64,000 nucleotides of DNA from Stemphylium vesicarium. Its lineage: Eukaryota; Ascomycota; Dothideomycetes; Pleosporales; Pleosporaceae. Where the stretch lies: NCBI GenBank assembly GCA_004380135.1, contig QXCR01000095.1, forward strand, positions 51,308 through 115,307. Reading direction: 5' to 3'. Of the stretch, positions 44,730 through 56,122 are shown piece after piece. Both the position numbers and the translations under genes were made by a program. The notes under the pieces are model-generated. The model had not been told where the DNA came from and ran no database searches. It saw only the letters and a program-made list of their open reading frames with translations. Each line of letters starts with the position of its first letter. The first letter of the stretch is position 1.

Positions 44730-46634
44730 ATGGTCGCCCGCAATCGCAGTCAGCGCAAGCTGAACACCTTCACAACGCTGTTCTTCGCTGCAACAGCTGC
44801 GTCTTCCGTCATCCGCACACCGGTGTCGGGCGGATCAAGATATCCTCGCATGACATCGCGGTCGACTGAGATGGACTCTGCGCCATACCGAGATGCGTCA
44901 CTCCCGGTCGACGAGCGAGTCGAAGATCTCCTCCAACGGATGAACATGGAGGAAAAGGCCGGTCAACTCTTCCACAACATCATCAACCAAGGCCCAAACG
45001 GAACTCTACTCAACACAACGGGCCCAGCGGTGGAGGGACAATTCATGTCCCATTTCAACCTGCATGGCCCCATTGCCGATGTACGCGCTACAGTGCAATG
45101 GTACAACAACTTGCAGCAAATGGCACTAGACACCAGACTAGGCATCCCCATCACAGTCTCCTCAGACCCCCGACACGCATTCACCAACGCGGAAGGAAGC
45201 CAAATCGCAGCAACTAAGTTCTCACAATGGCCTGAGAGCTTGGGTCTAGCTGCGATTCGCGACGCAGAACTCATCCACACCTTTGGAGACATTGCCCGAC
45301 AAGAATACAAAGCCGTTGGCATCAGATCTGCACTGCACCCCCAAATCGATGTTGCTACCGAGCCCCGGTGGGCCCGTATTGGCGGCACGATGGGTGAGAA
45401 CGCGACGCTGACAGCCGAGCTGGTGGTCGCGTACATCAAAGGCTTCCACGGTCCTGACGGCTTCGGCCACGACTCTGTAACCACCGTGTCGAAGCATTTC
45501 CCCGGCAGCGGACCGGTCGAGAACGGCGAAGACAGCCACTTTGCCTATGGAAAGAACGCCACCTACCCCGGCAACAACTTCGAGCACCACCTGATCCCCT
45601 TCAAAGCAGCCATTGCAGCCGGAACCCGACAAATGATGCCGTACTACTCCCGCCCCATGGGCACCCCCCTGGAAGAAGTCGCGGCCGGCATGAACAAAGA
45701 CATCGTCACAGGCCTCCTCCGCGATGACCTTGGTTTCGAAGGCATCGTAGTAAGCGACTGGGGACTCGTAACCGACGGCGTGATCGCAGGACAAGACATG
45801 CCAGCGCGCGCCTGGGGCGCCGAGAACCTGACTGAGCTGCAACGCACCGAGAAGATCCTCAACGCAGGTACGGATCAGCTCGGCGGCGAATCCCGCACCG
45901 ACCTGATCCTCGAACTGGTGGAAAAGGGTATCGTGCCCGAATCCCGCATCGACACGTCCGTCCGCCGTCTGCTGCGCGAAAAGTTCCTCCTCGGCCTCTT
46001 CGACAACCCGTTCGCGGACGCAGACGCTGCCGTCGCAGTCGTTGGCCAAGACGCATGGCGCGCGACAGGCTACGAAGCGCAAAAGAAGTCCTTCACCCTG
46101 CTGACTAACAAGGACGCCGTCTTGCCTCTCAGCGCCTCGGAGACCGCGAGCTCGAGATTCTACATCGAGGGTTTAAACGCTACTTTTCTTGAATCCCGCA
46201 ACTTTGAAGTCGTGGACACGCCTGAAGATGCAGACTACGCTTTCCTCCGCCTCGCTGCCCCGTACGAGCCGCGCCCGGGTGGCTTTGAGAAGAACTACCA
46301 TTCTGGTTCTTTGGAGTATAACAGTACGGAGAAGGCGAGGCAAGCTGCTATTTATGCCGCTGTACCGACTATTGTGGATATCTACCTCGACCGCCCTGGT
46401 GCGTTCCCTGAGATCGCGGAGCAGGCGCACGCGCTCATGGTCAACTTTGGAGCTAGTCCTGATGCGTTTCTTGATGTTGTGTTTGGGGTTGATGGGAGTG
46501 GTCCGATGGGGCTGCTGCCGTTTGATCTGCCGAGGAGCGATGAGGCGGCTGAGGCGCAGATGGAGGATGTGCCGTTTGATACTGTGGATCCGGTTTTCAG
46601 GTTTGGGCATGGGTTGAGATATGGGAATTGTTAG
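44730..46634 (+). CDS. Glycoside hydrolase family 3 (beta-glucosidase-like)
   Basis: Retaining glycosidase, single exon of 634 aa. A short basic N-terminus and hydrophobic stretch (FTTLFFAATAASSVI, residues about 14-28) suggest secretion, though the cleavage site is unclear and an anchor is possible. The catalytic TIM barrel carries MNMEEKAGQLFHN, PITVSSDPRH, VSKHFPGSGP (about 255) and the nucleophile Asp in GIVVSDWG (about 342). The second alpha/beta domain has SFTLLTNKDAVLPL and ends FRFGHGLRYGNC. The canonical acid/base domain is shorter than in large fungal beta-glucosidases and lacks the C-terminal FnIII part. Substrate (beta-glucoside, xyloside) not determinable. Confidence 0.92.
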   Translation: MVARNRSQRKLNTFTTLFFAATAASSVIRTPVSGGSRYPRMTSRSTEMDSAPYRDASLPVDERVEDLLQRMNMEEKAGQLFHNIINQGPNGTLLNTTGPAVEGQFMSHFNLHGPIADVRATVQWYNNLQQMALDTRLGIPITVSSDPRHAFTNAEGSQIAATKFSQWPESLGLAAIRDAELIHTFGDIARQEYKAVGIRSALHPQIDVATEPRWARIGGTMGENATLTAELVVAYIKGFHGPDGFGHDSVTTVSKHFPGSGPVENGEDSHFAYGKNATYPGNNFEHHLIPFKAAIAAGTRQMMPYYSRPMGTPLEEVAAGMNKDIVTGLLRDDLGFEGIVVSDWGLVTDGVIAGQDMPARAWGAENLTELQRTEKILNAGTDQLGGESRTDLILELVEKGIVPESRIDTSVRRLLREKFLLGLFDNPFADADAAVAVVGQDAWRATGYEAQKKSFTLLTNKDAVLPLSASETASSRFYIEGLNATFLESRNFEVVDTPEDADYAFLRLAAPYEPRPGGFEKNYHSGSLEYNSTEKARQAAIYAAVPTIVDIYLDRPGAFPEIAEQAHALMVNFGASPDAFLDVVFGVDGSGPMGLLPFDLPRSDEAAEAQMEDVPFDTVDPVFRFGHGLRYGNC

Positions 46635-47035
46635 GTTTGAGGGGTCAGATGTGGTATAATGGATGGCTGGAGGGAGGGTTCATGAGTAATGATAATGATT
46701 TCGATTATAGATTTAATGTCATGACCTTGAGACAGGATTTGGGACACGTAGATTTCCATTTCTCGTTTTTGTTGATCAGCTCATCTTGGCTTTTTTTTCT
46801 CCTCTTCTCAGAGATTCTGCATTCTGTATCCGCCCACATAATTTCTGGTGTCTCGCGGATGTATAAGGCCCTGAATTGTCCGTATATCTGTCGCCGTGGA
46901 TAGAACTCCAGCCTCTTGTCCAAATTGAAATGTAAAGAAAAAAAGAAAGGAACTCTGCTCTGACTTTCTCCCATACCCATGCCACGAGTTAGGCACAGGC
47001 AAAAGCAAAAAATGACTGTCAATCATATAGCCCTG
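46635..47035. other. Intergenic between convergent genes
   Basis: 3' flanks of GH3 and the RdRP-helicase gene. No ORF supported. Confidence 0.5.
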
Positions 47036-50000
47036 TCACTCATCCACAAGAACCACAGTCTCGCATCTCTCCACCAACCTCTTCCACACCATCCTCCCTT
47101 CCTCACCCCCATCTCCACCATCCGCCACAACACCATTAGCACCACCCAGAACAGTACCCTTACATCCAATGACCACAACACCGACCCTCGCCCTCGTCAT
47201 AACAACATTGAGCCGCCGCATATCCATCAAAAAGCCCAGATCACCATAGACGTTACATCTTACAGTAACAAACACAACGATATCCGCCTCGCGGCCCTGG
47301 AAACCGTCGATGGAGGAGACGGGGATATTCGGGATGGCGGATTTGAGGAGGGCGCATTGGCGCGTGTAGGGGGTTAGTATAGCGATATCGGTATCAGGGG
47401 GTGGGCGTGTGGTTTTCGGTGTAGACGACGTAGACGGTGGTGAAGAAGATGCTGATGACGAAAATGCGGGCGGAGAGTTTAAGAGTTGCACAACACGTTT
47501 ACACACTTCCTTCTGACCCTCGTTGGCTTTCGACCTTGAGCCCAAATCTTCGGGCGCACCGCACTCGATCCACACCATCCTCTTCCCTATCTTCTCTCGA
47601 GGCCAGGGAAAGCGTGATGCCGTTAGAGGGCGAGTCGTGTCAGGAACAGCGGTTCGTAGCCTACTGTCGTAAAACTCAGAGGAGCTGAAAGAGCAGATGG
47701 AGCGGTGCATGCGATACTGTGTATCGAGCATGACTTTTGCGACGCCTTTTCGAGCTGGGAGATTGTAATGCCGTTCGAAGAGGGAGACGTCGTAGCCGGT
47801 AAGGATGGCGTTTTGTTGCACGGTAGCGCGGAGTTGGACGTGGTCGCCTACTAGGATCGCGCGGGCACAGCCTTTGACGAGGGGCACGAGGGTCGCTGGC
47901 TCGGTCATTTGAGACGCTTCGTCTATGACGACGACGTCGAAGGTTTCGTTGCGGAGTAGGCCTAGGCCTGCACCGGCGCATGTTGTGAAGATGAGACGGG
48001 ATTCTTTGATGCGCTTTTGCGCTTTTCGGCGAGCGGGTAGGTTGGCGTTGAGGTCTTTGCCGAGCATCGCGTCGCAGGTGTACGTGCGTAGGTCAGGTGC
48101 GACTTTTGAGACCTGAGGTTGAGATGAGCGATTGTTTGCATGGTGTGAGGGCGTGGTGCTTACCTGTGTTGATACTCTTACCGGCATAACTCCACATCTT
48201 GATGGATCATCATTAGCCGTAAACCTCCTTAAGAGGTTATCCACCGCATTGTGGGTTGGTGCAGTGATGAGGAATCTTGCTTTGGGGAGTTCTCGTAGTA
48301 ATTGCTCCAAGATGACAATGATCGTATGCGTCTTTCCGGTTCCAGGGGGTCCCCAGACAAAGGTAAGTGGGTGCTTCATGGAAGCCTTCAGCGCTGCATT
48401 TTGGCTATCGTTGAGCGATGGGATGACAGCCGCTGGAAGCTCGACGGTAGGCAACTCCGTTTCAATCTGGGCAGGAAGACCTAGAAGCATCGCGTAGATA
48501 CCGCAAGTGGCCTCGCGCTCCGTATAGAATTTAGTCACAGCATCAAAACATGTTTTGCTGGTGGCGAAGGATCCGCAGTGTCCAAATATCCAGGCACATC
48601 CAGCGAGATACGACGGAGGGTGGTGCAGGCAGCGAAATGTAGCTTCGCCTGTCTCTGCTGACAGAACAACAGCATCCATAGAGAAAGGCTTGGCAACTGG
48701 GGCATTCTTTGGTGGATTAGAAACAGTCAGTCGAACGTGATCCCCGACCTTCAGCGTCGCGCTCAAGAAAGAGTCAATCCGGAGTAAACTCTTGACTATA
48801 GTATAGCCATCTTTATAGTCGTCCACGCGGATCTCAATTGTCTCTTGCACCGGTTTGCAGCTACTTTCAGCCTCGTCAATGTGGTCAAGCGCAATACCGA
48901 ACAATGACGAGGTGAACTGTCGAACGGCCATTGGGCGTTGAACGAGCAGTCGGGAGCTTTCGGGTTCTAATACCTCGAGGAGGATGTCCAGCGCGAACTC
49001 AGCAGACCTTATCGTAAGTGAAGTGAGTTCCACTAGCTCCGCGAAATCCTGTAAAGACATGCGTTTTAACTCCCTGAGCAACAGCTTAAGAGGGTGTCGA
49101 ACGAAAATTCCCATCTCTTCGACGAGGAGAACCAATCTCTGTAAGAGTGTAGGTGCCAGATGAACAAGATTTTCCTCCAAAGCACCCTTGTGGCGATTCC
49201 AGGTTTGAGACTGGATGTACGTAGGGATGAGGTATACTGCGTCCAGCAGGAATTCCAGAAGCGTAGAGGCGAGCACGTTCTGGTCAAGTGAACAAGCCGA
49301 AGTCACTTCCAGATCAAGAATGTGCCCAAAGACGCTCCGGAGCATAAGCTTTTCGTCGTGTTCATGAAGTAGGTCCAAGATAGTTCGAAGCTCAGATATT
49401 GAATCGACGTGGCGGAGTTGAGTCATGTTTTTGTCACGGACCACGTCCACCACCTTCTCGGAATATTCTTGCCAGTCGACAGAATCGAGCTTGGGTACAC
49501 TATAGTCCTTGTCCAGTTTCTCGAATAGCGGAAGAACTTCTTCAGTGTCAACGTAATTTAGCCATTCATCAAGAACGTGCATTGCCTGTACATCTCGGTT
49601 GCTGATGACATACACTTCCTGTGTCTGGTGAGTATCATCAAGACCATAATTGCCTGCTTAGTTAGAATCCGTTGCTTACCCCACCCAAGACACCCGCTTT
49701 TTGCACTCTTCCGATATGCTGCTGCACGTCTTTCCCAATCTTCCCCAAATTTACACTGGCTTGGCAATCAAAGTTGGTCTGGTCTTGGATGGTCTGCTCC
49801 CTTAATCGGCGCTTTTCGCCCATGCTCTTCTCGTTCCGGTACCGTGAATTGTCACCATGTGATTGCCGCAAATAAATCCATGTGTTTGCGCGCTTGCGTT
49901 CGTATAGCTGGAAAACTTGCTCGTCACAGAAGAGCCGGTAGTTGACTTTGGTCGGTACAGCCTTGTAGCTTGAAGATTGCGAGCCCTGAGAGTGTGGGAA

Positions 50001-52430
50001 AGCGAAAACTCTGACGTCGGAGTCAACTTGGGTTTCACTCGCCTTAAGGACTTTCTTGGGCACGTATATGGCGAGGGTCAATCGGTCATCAACTGTTAGG
50101 ATGATGAGTTTTTTGTGAAAGTTCTCCAATGAGTAGGATACTGTGGGCAGAAACCTCCCCATACGATCAGCGGATGATCGGAAAACCGGCTTCCAGTGTA
50201 GTCCGGCATGATCGAGACGAAACCGCTGCAATTCTGTAGGCGATACCAGCTCTGACTGTAAGAGACCATTGCGTACCAAGCTTGGTGCAATAGCGGAGGG
50301 GGGAAGGTGGCCAAGGAGCCAGATCTTTTGCTCATCAGTCAGGATGCTGAAGTCTAGAAGATGGCTATATTCCAAAATACTGGCGCCATTCTGGTCACAC
50401 CAGCGCAGGGCTAGCTGCAGCAATTCGAATTCGGACATCGCAAGCTTCTCCCGTGACATAAGAGCGTCCAGAATGTCGGCATCGTCGCTTTTTCCGATCG
50501 TTGAGTTGTCCATGTGCTTAATGAAGTGAGCGGCGGCATCATGTAAAACATCTAAGATGAAAGGAGCGACGGTGGCACCGGGGTTAGGGGGATCCTCCAA
50601 TTTCTGGAGATGTTCTGGTACTCGGATATGGTTTCCATCCACGCACTGAGAGAACAGTCGATTGAGCTGCTGACATTGGGGACTCATGGCGTTTCCGAGG
50701 CGGGCCCATTGCATGTAGAGGTTCTTGACTTTGCCAAGTGATGCGCTTGTGTATCGTGCAAAGTACTCTGCTCGAGCGTCGCCGGTTACGTCTCCAAAGG
50801 TGACTGGTTCTTTACCACCGGGGTACATGGCGGGCTGCGCCATTGTTCGTGGGATGATATCCGGATCCCATGTGACGAAGACTAGACGTGAAAATCAGCT
50901 CTGGACAGAAACGTCCAATCATCCCACGTACACTTGTCACCATCCAGATCACCACCCGACATAAGATCTGCGCTAGGCCTCCTTCCTTGTGTAGAGAACA
51001 CGATACAGTCCACCAAGTTAGCAGAGAATTCTGGAATGTCCACGGCCCGAAATTTCTGCAGGTCGCCTGGATGCAGACACGGATTCCTTGTCACCATCAC
51101 TTCGGTATTGATGATAGTACGTCCTATGCCATCCCCATCGTGGGTTATCCTCAGAAAGCACTCACCCGCCTTGAGCTTCCCAGGCTGTGAGTTCTCGCTC
51201 GTGGGGTCGCACACACCAAAGAGAAGTCGTGATTTGGGGATGAGGATCCGACATCTCTGTTCGTCTCGCTTGTTCAACATCTTTTCGTACTCTTGTCGTA
51301 CCAGTCCGCCGAGTACGGAGCGGACGCATGCCGTCCCTTCCAAAAGAAGTCTCTCTGCTAGGTCGATTCTATCACAGTACGACAGAAATTGGAAAGCTGC
51401 CTGTGGATCGGCCCGACTGACAGCGTCCAGAAAGTCCAGATGCTGCTGCTGTTTTCGAAGAAGCATTTCCGTCGAGATTCCTAAGGTATGCAACAGCACA
51501 ACCACTTCGTCGTTCAGGCTGCCGAATGCGTATGGCTAGCCAAAGTCAGTCAAGTACACACCATGTAGGGCAGGAACGAACCTTGGAGTAATCTACGACC
51601 GCGAAACTGTGATCAGAGGCGTCCTTGAATTTTCTCATCGATTCGCGGAACTGAACGAGAACCTGTTTTTGTAGCGTAGGATCAAAAGTCAAAACGCCTT
51701 TATACCCGCGATACCTGATCTGGAAAACCGATGGTGTGTAACGTTTGTTGCGAAAGATGATTTTGCGACTCTTGGCCAGCTGTTTCGCGAGCTGTGGAGC
51801 TATCAAGCCACACCCGTCAGTGAAGACATAGTCGTCGCGCTTAACGTCTTCAATGTCTTCGCAGCGTTCGGGTGCAAGGGTGAGTGCCATCTCTGCACTC
51901 GAGAAGAGGAGACCAATGCGTTTCGCCTTCTTAGCCACTGACTTCAGCTTAGACAAGTCACCCATAGCTTCGATCTTGGCTGCAATTTTCTCTTTTGAGG
52001 CGGAATATAGGAAACAAGACCTTGACTTCAGCTGGCTATTCGAATGGCCATAGAAGTGATAATGCGTTCCGTTGAGGGTAATGCCGGTGGTGAGCAGCCT
52101 GGTAATGTAAGCACCGTTTTCTTTACTAGTGGCCGATCGCGATGGGTGTTCTGGTGACTTTGCGGGCCATCGCAACCGGAAGTCGGCGAGGGAAAGTAGA
52201 AGAAATTTCTGTAGTGGTTCCTGGCGTGTAACGCGATTAGATGGTGCCGTCTCGAAACGAAGGACAACTTCCTGCTTGGACTCAGTGGAGGTAAATGAGA
52301 GATACTTCACTAGTCCTGCTGAATCGGCCTGCTTGGCTTGTGGGAGATTAGGAACAGAGTAATCCCAGGACGTTGTTTCTGGGTCAATTCCGACTTGTAG
52401 TACGGCGCGGAATGACCTCTGATTACCCAT
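47036..52430 (-). CDS. RNA-dependent RNA polymerase fused to an SF1 (UPF1-like) helicase
   Basis: Exons (minus) 52430-51582, 51535-50932, 50881-49680, 49618-48164 and 48112-47036 give 1728 aa. The first 885 residues are an RNA-silencing RdRP: FTDGCGLIAPQLAKQL, YRGYKGVL, DYSKPYAFGSLND (across intron 1), HLDFLD and the catalytic SGGDLDGDKFF near residue 480 (across intron 2), then WDPDIIP. The RdRP frame has no stop before a GTAAGC donor at 49679. A 61-base intron joins GVLGG to EVYVISNRD in phase 0, starting the helicase half: Walker A GPPGTGKT (about 1305), DEASQ (about 1430), QYRMH, SIDGFQGREADIV and TRARVGVVVIG. RdRPs make double-stranded RNA for Dicer; S. pombe Rdp1 works with helicase Hrr1 and Neurospora SAD-1 with SAD-3, as separate proteins. 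Reading through the junction intron stops after five codons, so intron retention would yield RdRP alone. The last intron (48163-48113) is 51 bases and in frame, so it may be optional. Confidence 0.85.
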
Positions 52431-52628
52431 TGCTGCCCGTGATTGTGTGTTGCAGTGTCGTGGAGTAAGTAGTAGTTCGATGCGGGGTGAGAGCGGAGAG
52501 GCCTCTGTGTGATTGGTGAAGGTTGTGGCGTGGGTCGGCGATGTTACACCAACACGTCACACCAGGCAATCAGATCAACCACCGATAAGACTTACGAGTG
52601 ACTTCCCTCGCTTCTGTCCGTTGTACGC
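52431..52628. promoter_or_regulatory. Short divergent promoter
   Basis: 198 bases separate the start codons of the RdRP-helicase and the P-loop NTPase, so both promoters must lie here. No clear TATA. Confidence 0.5.
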
Positions 52629-53306
52629 ATGAGCAGCATGGCAAGAGAAACGGCCCCGGATCGGTGCCTCTACATCATCGGCGCACAATGCACCGGCAAG
52701 ACGACTCTTGTCGACGCACTCGAAAACATGCTTTCTCGAACCGAGCAAGGCTCCAATATACCCGCGGTGTCTTCGAAGCCGGTCGTCATCCGAGAGGTTG
52801 CCCGCAAAGTGTTAAAGGAAAGGCAGTTCAATCGCGACGACATCACAACATCGCCATGTCGCGCGCTCCTTTTGCAACAGCACATCCTCGACGCGCAGTT
52901 CCACGCCGAGCAGACAGCTCTGAATCCCCACACACCCGCTACGTGTTACATCTCCGACCGCTCTGGTCTTGATCCTATCGTATACGCCCAGTTGTTCGTG
53001 AGCAAGGAAGCAGCAGACAATATGCTGGCATCGGAAATTTGGAAGGGGCTAGAACGCCGTATGAAGCAGAGCGTCGTGATTCTGTGCGAAGCTGGGTGCA
53101 GCTGGCTGACTGATGACGGCACGCGGTTGATGCCGACGGGGATGGAAGAATGGATGCGTATCGATAAGGCGTTTCGAGATCAGCTCGCCGCTCGAGACAT
53201 TGACTATGATGTCGTTCCGAAGGATCTGCTTGGGATTGAAGAGCGGGTGCAGTTCGTTTATGAGCGTTGGATGAATGGTCGGCATATGGCAGTCGCCGAT
53301 CACTAG
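52629..53306 (+). CDS. P-loop NTPase, AAA_28/NadR-like
   Basis: A single exon of 225 aa. Walker A is GAQCTGKTT at about residue 18 (CLYIIGAQCTGKTTLVDAL). The rest fits the AAA_28 kinase-like fold: VVIREVARKVLKERQFNRDD, LLQQHILDAQFHAE, CYISDRSGLDPIVYAQL (acidic Walker-B-like D), then a RLMPTGMEEWMRIDKAFRDQL helix and a final FVYERW segment. Related proteins bind or phosphorylate nucleotides or phosphoinositides; the substrate here is unknown. It is divergent from the RdRP-helicase with only 198 bases between. Confidence 0.82.
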   Translation: MSSMARETAPDRCLYIIGAQCTGKTTLVDALENMLSRTEQGSNIPAVSSKPVVIREVARKVLKERQFNRDDITTSPCRALLLQQHILDAQFHAEQTALNPHTPATCYISDRSGLDPIVYAQLFVSKEAADNMLASEIWKGLERRMKQSVVILCEAGCSWLTDDGTRLMPTGMEEWMRIDKAFRDQLAARDIDYDVVPKDLLGIEERVQFVYERWMNGRHMAVADH

Positions 53307-54996
53307 ACAATATGCGTTGGCTTTGATCGTCGTATGACTGGGGAAGAATGAAAGCTCTCGTGCGTGCGCGGAAGGCACCTGAATGTCAACTAGCGGGCTG
53401 AGTAAGCACTGTCAATGAACGCTCCTTCTTTGTAGGTCATGGCAAGCTGTCGTTGACATCATCTGTGCGATCGAATACCACAACATTCTCACGGTCAGCG
53501 CTCCGGAGAGATATTGGACGCGCCACCCCTGGAGAGGACTGTTTCAACATATAACGAAGGATTTGTTGTATCAAAATAAGTTCATGACCGGTGATTAGCA
53601 TATTCCTGTTATGAGCCGGTTCCCTTGGCCTCTTTCCTATCTCTGACACAGCCATGCATGACCATCTGCCACACCATATTTACTCCCCATTTGAAAACGT
53701 TAGGTACAAAGCGAGATCTTGGTCTCGGCTGTAACTTCGAGCCAAGGTAAGAGCGTAGTTTCCATGGCAACCTTTCTATGCAAGAGGTTTCGCCGTAGCC
53801 GATGATCCTATCCAGAGTGATTAGTCACCCGCCATCATTCGTGAAGCGCGCTTATCCCGACTACAGTCAACAGGAGAAGCTGTTGAGGGCCGAGTCAGGT
53901 CGTATACCAAGCACATGTTGGGCATCAACCTTTAGACATTACCTTGTCTAATTGTGGAGAGAATCATCAAGCACTGGACGCTGATTAGATCGGGTATCTT
54001 TCCATCAAACCCTCAATGAGTTACGAGCTTGGTGAGGCTGCTAGCTGCATCTCATCAGCCTAGACGCGATCAACATGTTGCAGAAGCACGTGCGAGTCGC
54101 GACAATGGGGGACGGGGATGATGGGATGTGCGGGGCGTAGATCGTTTTCACCGTCTCCAAGGTATCGTGACGTCGATGGCTATGAGATTGTAGTCCAAAT
54201 CGATGCGCTGGAGCTTGGGTCACCTCTTTGGACGGATGTCAAGCTTGACGGGTCTGCCCGGATAACAAAAGGTGCAATCGTTAGACCAGGTACTCCAGTC
54301 GGCAGGTTCCTGAGTATGATGTAGGGACCGGATATCCGAGTCACTAGACGGCTAGCGGGCCGACTCCAAATCGACACACACCGCTCTGCTGCCGACTGCG
54401 CCACAGTGGCTCACCATCACGATAGCAACATGGAGCCTCAGGACGCGGGAGTCGCCTAGGAAGTGTGGCGGTGCTGTCCTCAGAAGTTCTTCATGGCAGC
54501 CCGAGGATACGTAGGGATCATCTCAGGCACACCACTGCATTTACACCACGTATGCGCGCTCCATCAGCATATTCTCCGGTAGACCCTGATCATCATAGTC
54601 AACCCACGCGATATTGCGGGGGGAACGGGCGTGGTATACAGCACGGCCAGTGGAGTATCACGGTCGGCTATGGCTTGCATGGGGTGGGCCCTTCCAGGCC
54701 GGCTATCCATGCACGATGATCGCAACCTACATGAACACAGCCCACTCGAGGTCTGCCACGCCGACGCGAAGCTTCGAAATGCGTCGGAAGCCCCGCAAAA
54801 TTCTCAGTGCTACGCTACGAGCTTGGGCAATTGGGGACGTATGACGACATGGTGTCTTGTGAGGTCGAGCTGAGCTCACCTTCGCGGCCATGCCGGGTCC
54901 CGTGCTTTAAGTGTCAGATGCTCGCCGCCTGCCACGAGTCCACGCTATCTCACCACCACCACACCACCTAACTCCCAACACCACACACAAGCAATT
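53307..54996. other. Long intergenic region
   Basis: No gene supported. A tRNA-like D-arm (TGGCGCAGTCGG, minus strand near 54400) lacks a matching acceptor stem. Confidence 0.45.
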
Positions 54997-56122
54997 ATGG
55001 GACGTCGCGAGAGAAGAGAGCCCTCGCCGCCGCCTCCCCCGCCCATGGGCCAGAAACGTACGTCGTCATGATGAAATGGTGAGAATATACTAAGGATGTG
55101 TAGCAGACCCCACATACGTCTTTGACAATTACGAGAACGGCAAGCCGAAATGGGCGCCTGGAAAAGACCATCAGCGAGACTATCGCGACTATCGCGAGAG
55201 CCGTAGAGGAGAACATCGCCGCCCGCGCCGACACAGGCGTGAGGAAGAGGATGCGCCTCCGCCTCCACGCCCGTCGCCGCCCCCAGAGGACGACTACCCA
55301 CCACCTCCTCCTCCGCCGCCAGACTACAGCTCATACCCACCTCCACCACCACCAGGTAACGACTACCCACCACCGCCACCTCCAGGCAGCGACTATCCAC
55401 CACCTCCCCCGCCGGACTCGTCAGCGCCACCCCCACCAAGAGGTACTTTTCAGTTACATCACTCAGCAGGATTAGCTAACAATCTTACAGAAGCGCACCG
55501 AGACCCTCGATCTCGTCGCCATCGCAGACAGCCGTCGTACGACTCGGAGGAATCCGAGTCGGAGCGGGCGGCACCACCACCAAGACGTAGCCACCGCCGT
55601 GAAGAGCGCCCACGTCCATCCCGCGAAGATACCTATGACTCCTACGATGAACATTACCCACGTCGCCGGCCCAAAGAGGGCGGCCGCCGCGACCGCGACG
55701 GCTACAAATCCGAAGGCTACAAGTCAGAAGGCTACAAGTCGGATCGTAGACGCCGGGACCCCTACTCTGACGATCGTGATCGCCGCGACAAGCCTCGCAG
55801 CGGTGATAAGGACCGCAGACGTCGCGACGACCGGTACGACGATCCCTATGACGACATGTTCAACAACAAATCCTCCCGCCGCGACTCTCGCTACGACGAT
55901 CCCCGCGGCAAGCGCAGCAGCCGTTACGACGATGAGGACGACCGTCATGGCGACCGTCGCAGGGGCGGCGGTAGAGATAGTGGCAGGGGCGGAAAGCCTG
56001 GGCAGCCCGAGTGGCAGAGGCAGGCCATGGGCATGTTCAAAGACTATGCGCTGCCTATTATCAAGAAGGAGGGCGCCAAGTACGTGCAGAAGCAGATGGC
56101 TGGTGGCTTTGGAAGACGTTGA
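54997..56122 (+). CDS. Proline-rich, Arg/Asp-rich low-complexity protein
   Basis: Exons 54997-55057, 55107-55442 and 55491-56122 give 342 aa; both introns are GT-AG and phase-consistent. The N-terminus MGRRERREPSPPPPPPMG leads to TYVFDNYENGKPKWAPG, then long polyproline blocks separated by DDY/DYS/NDY/SDY, then a charged RS/RD-like region with three GYKSE/GYKSD repeats, and a conserved-looking C-terminal helix (QAMGMFKDYALPIIKKEGAKYVQKQMAGGF). No signal peptide or membrane helix. Function not known; composition suggests RNA- or actin-related scaffolding, but that is guesswork. Confidence 0.75.
55711..55743 (+). repeat. GYKSE-coding 15-bp tandem repeat
   Basis: Three near-identical GGCTACAA(A/G)TC(C/A/G)GA units within the proline-rich gene. 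Confidence 0.6.

Noticed and set aside
45246..46082. 278-codon minus ORF opposite GH3
   Set aside because: Antisense of the catalytic barrel; no domain.
54360..54425. tRNA-like D-arm (minus strand, TGGCGCAGTCGG)
   Set aside because: No matching acceptor stem or T-arm could be folded.
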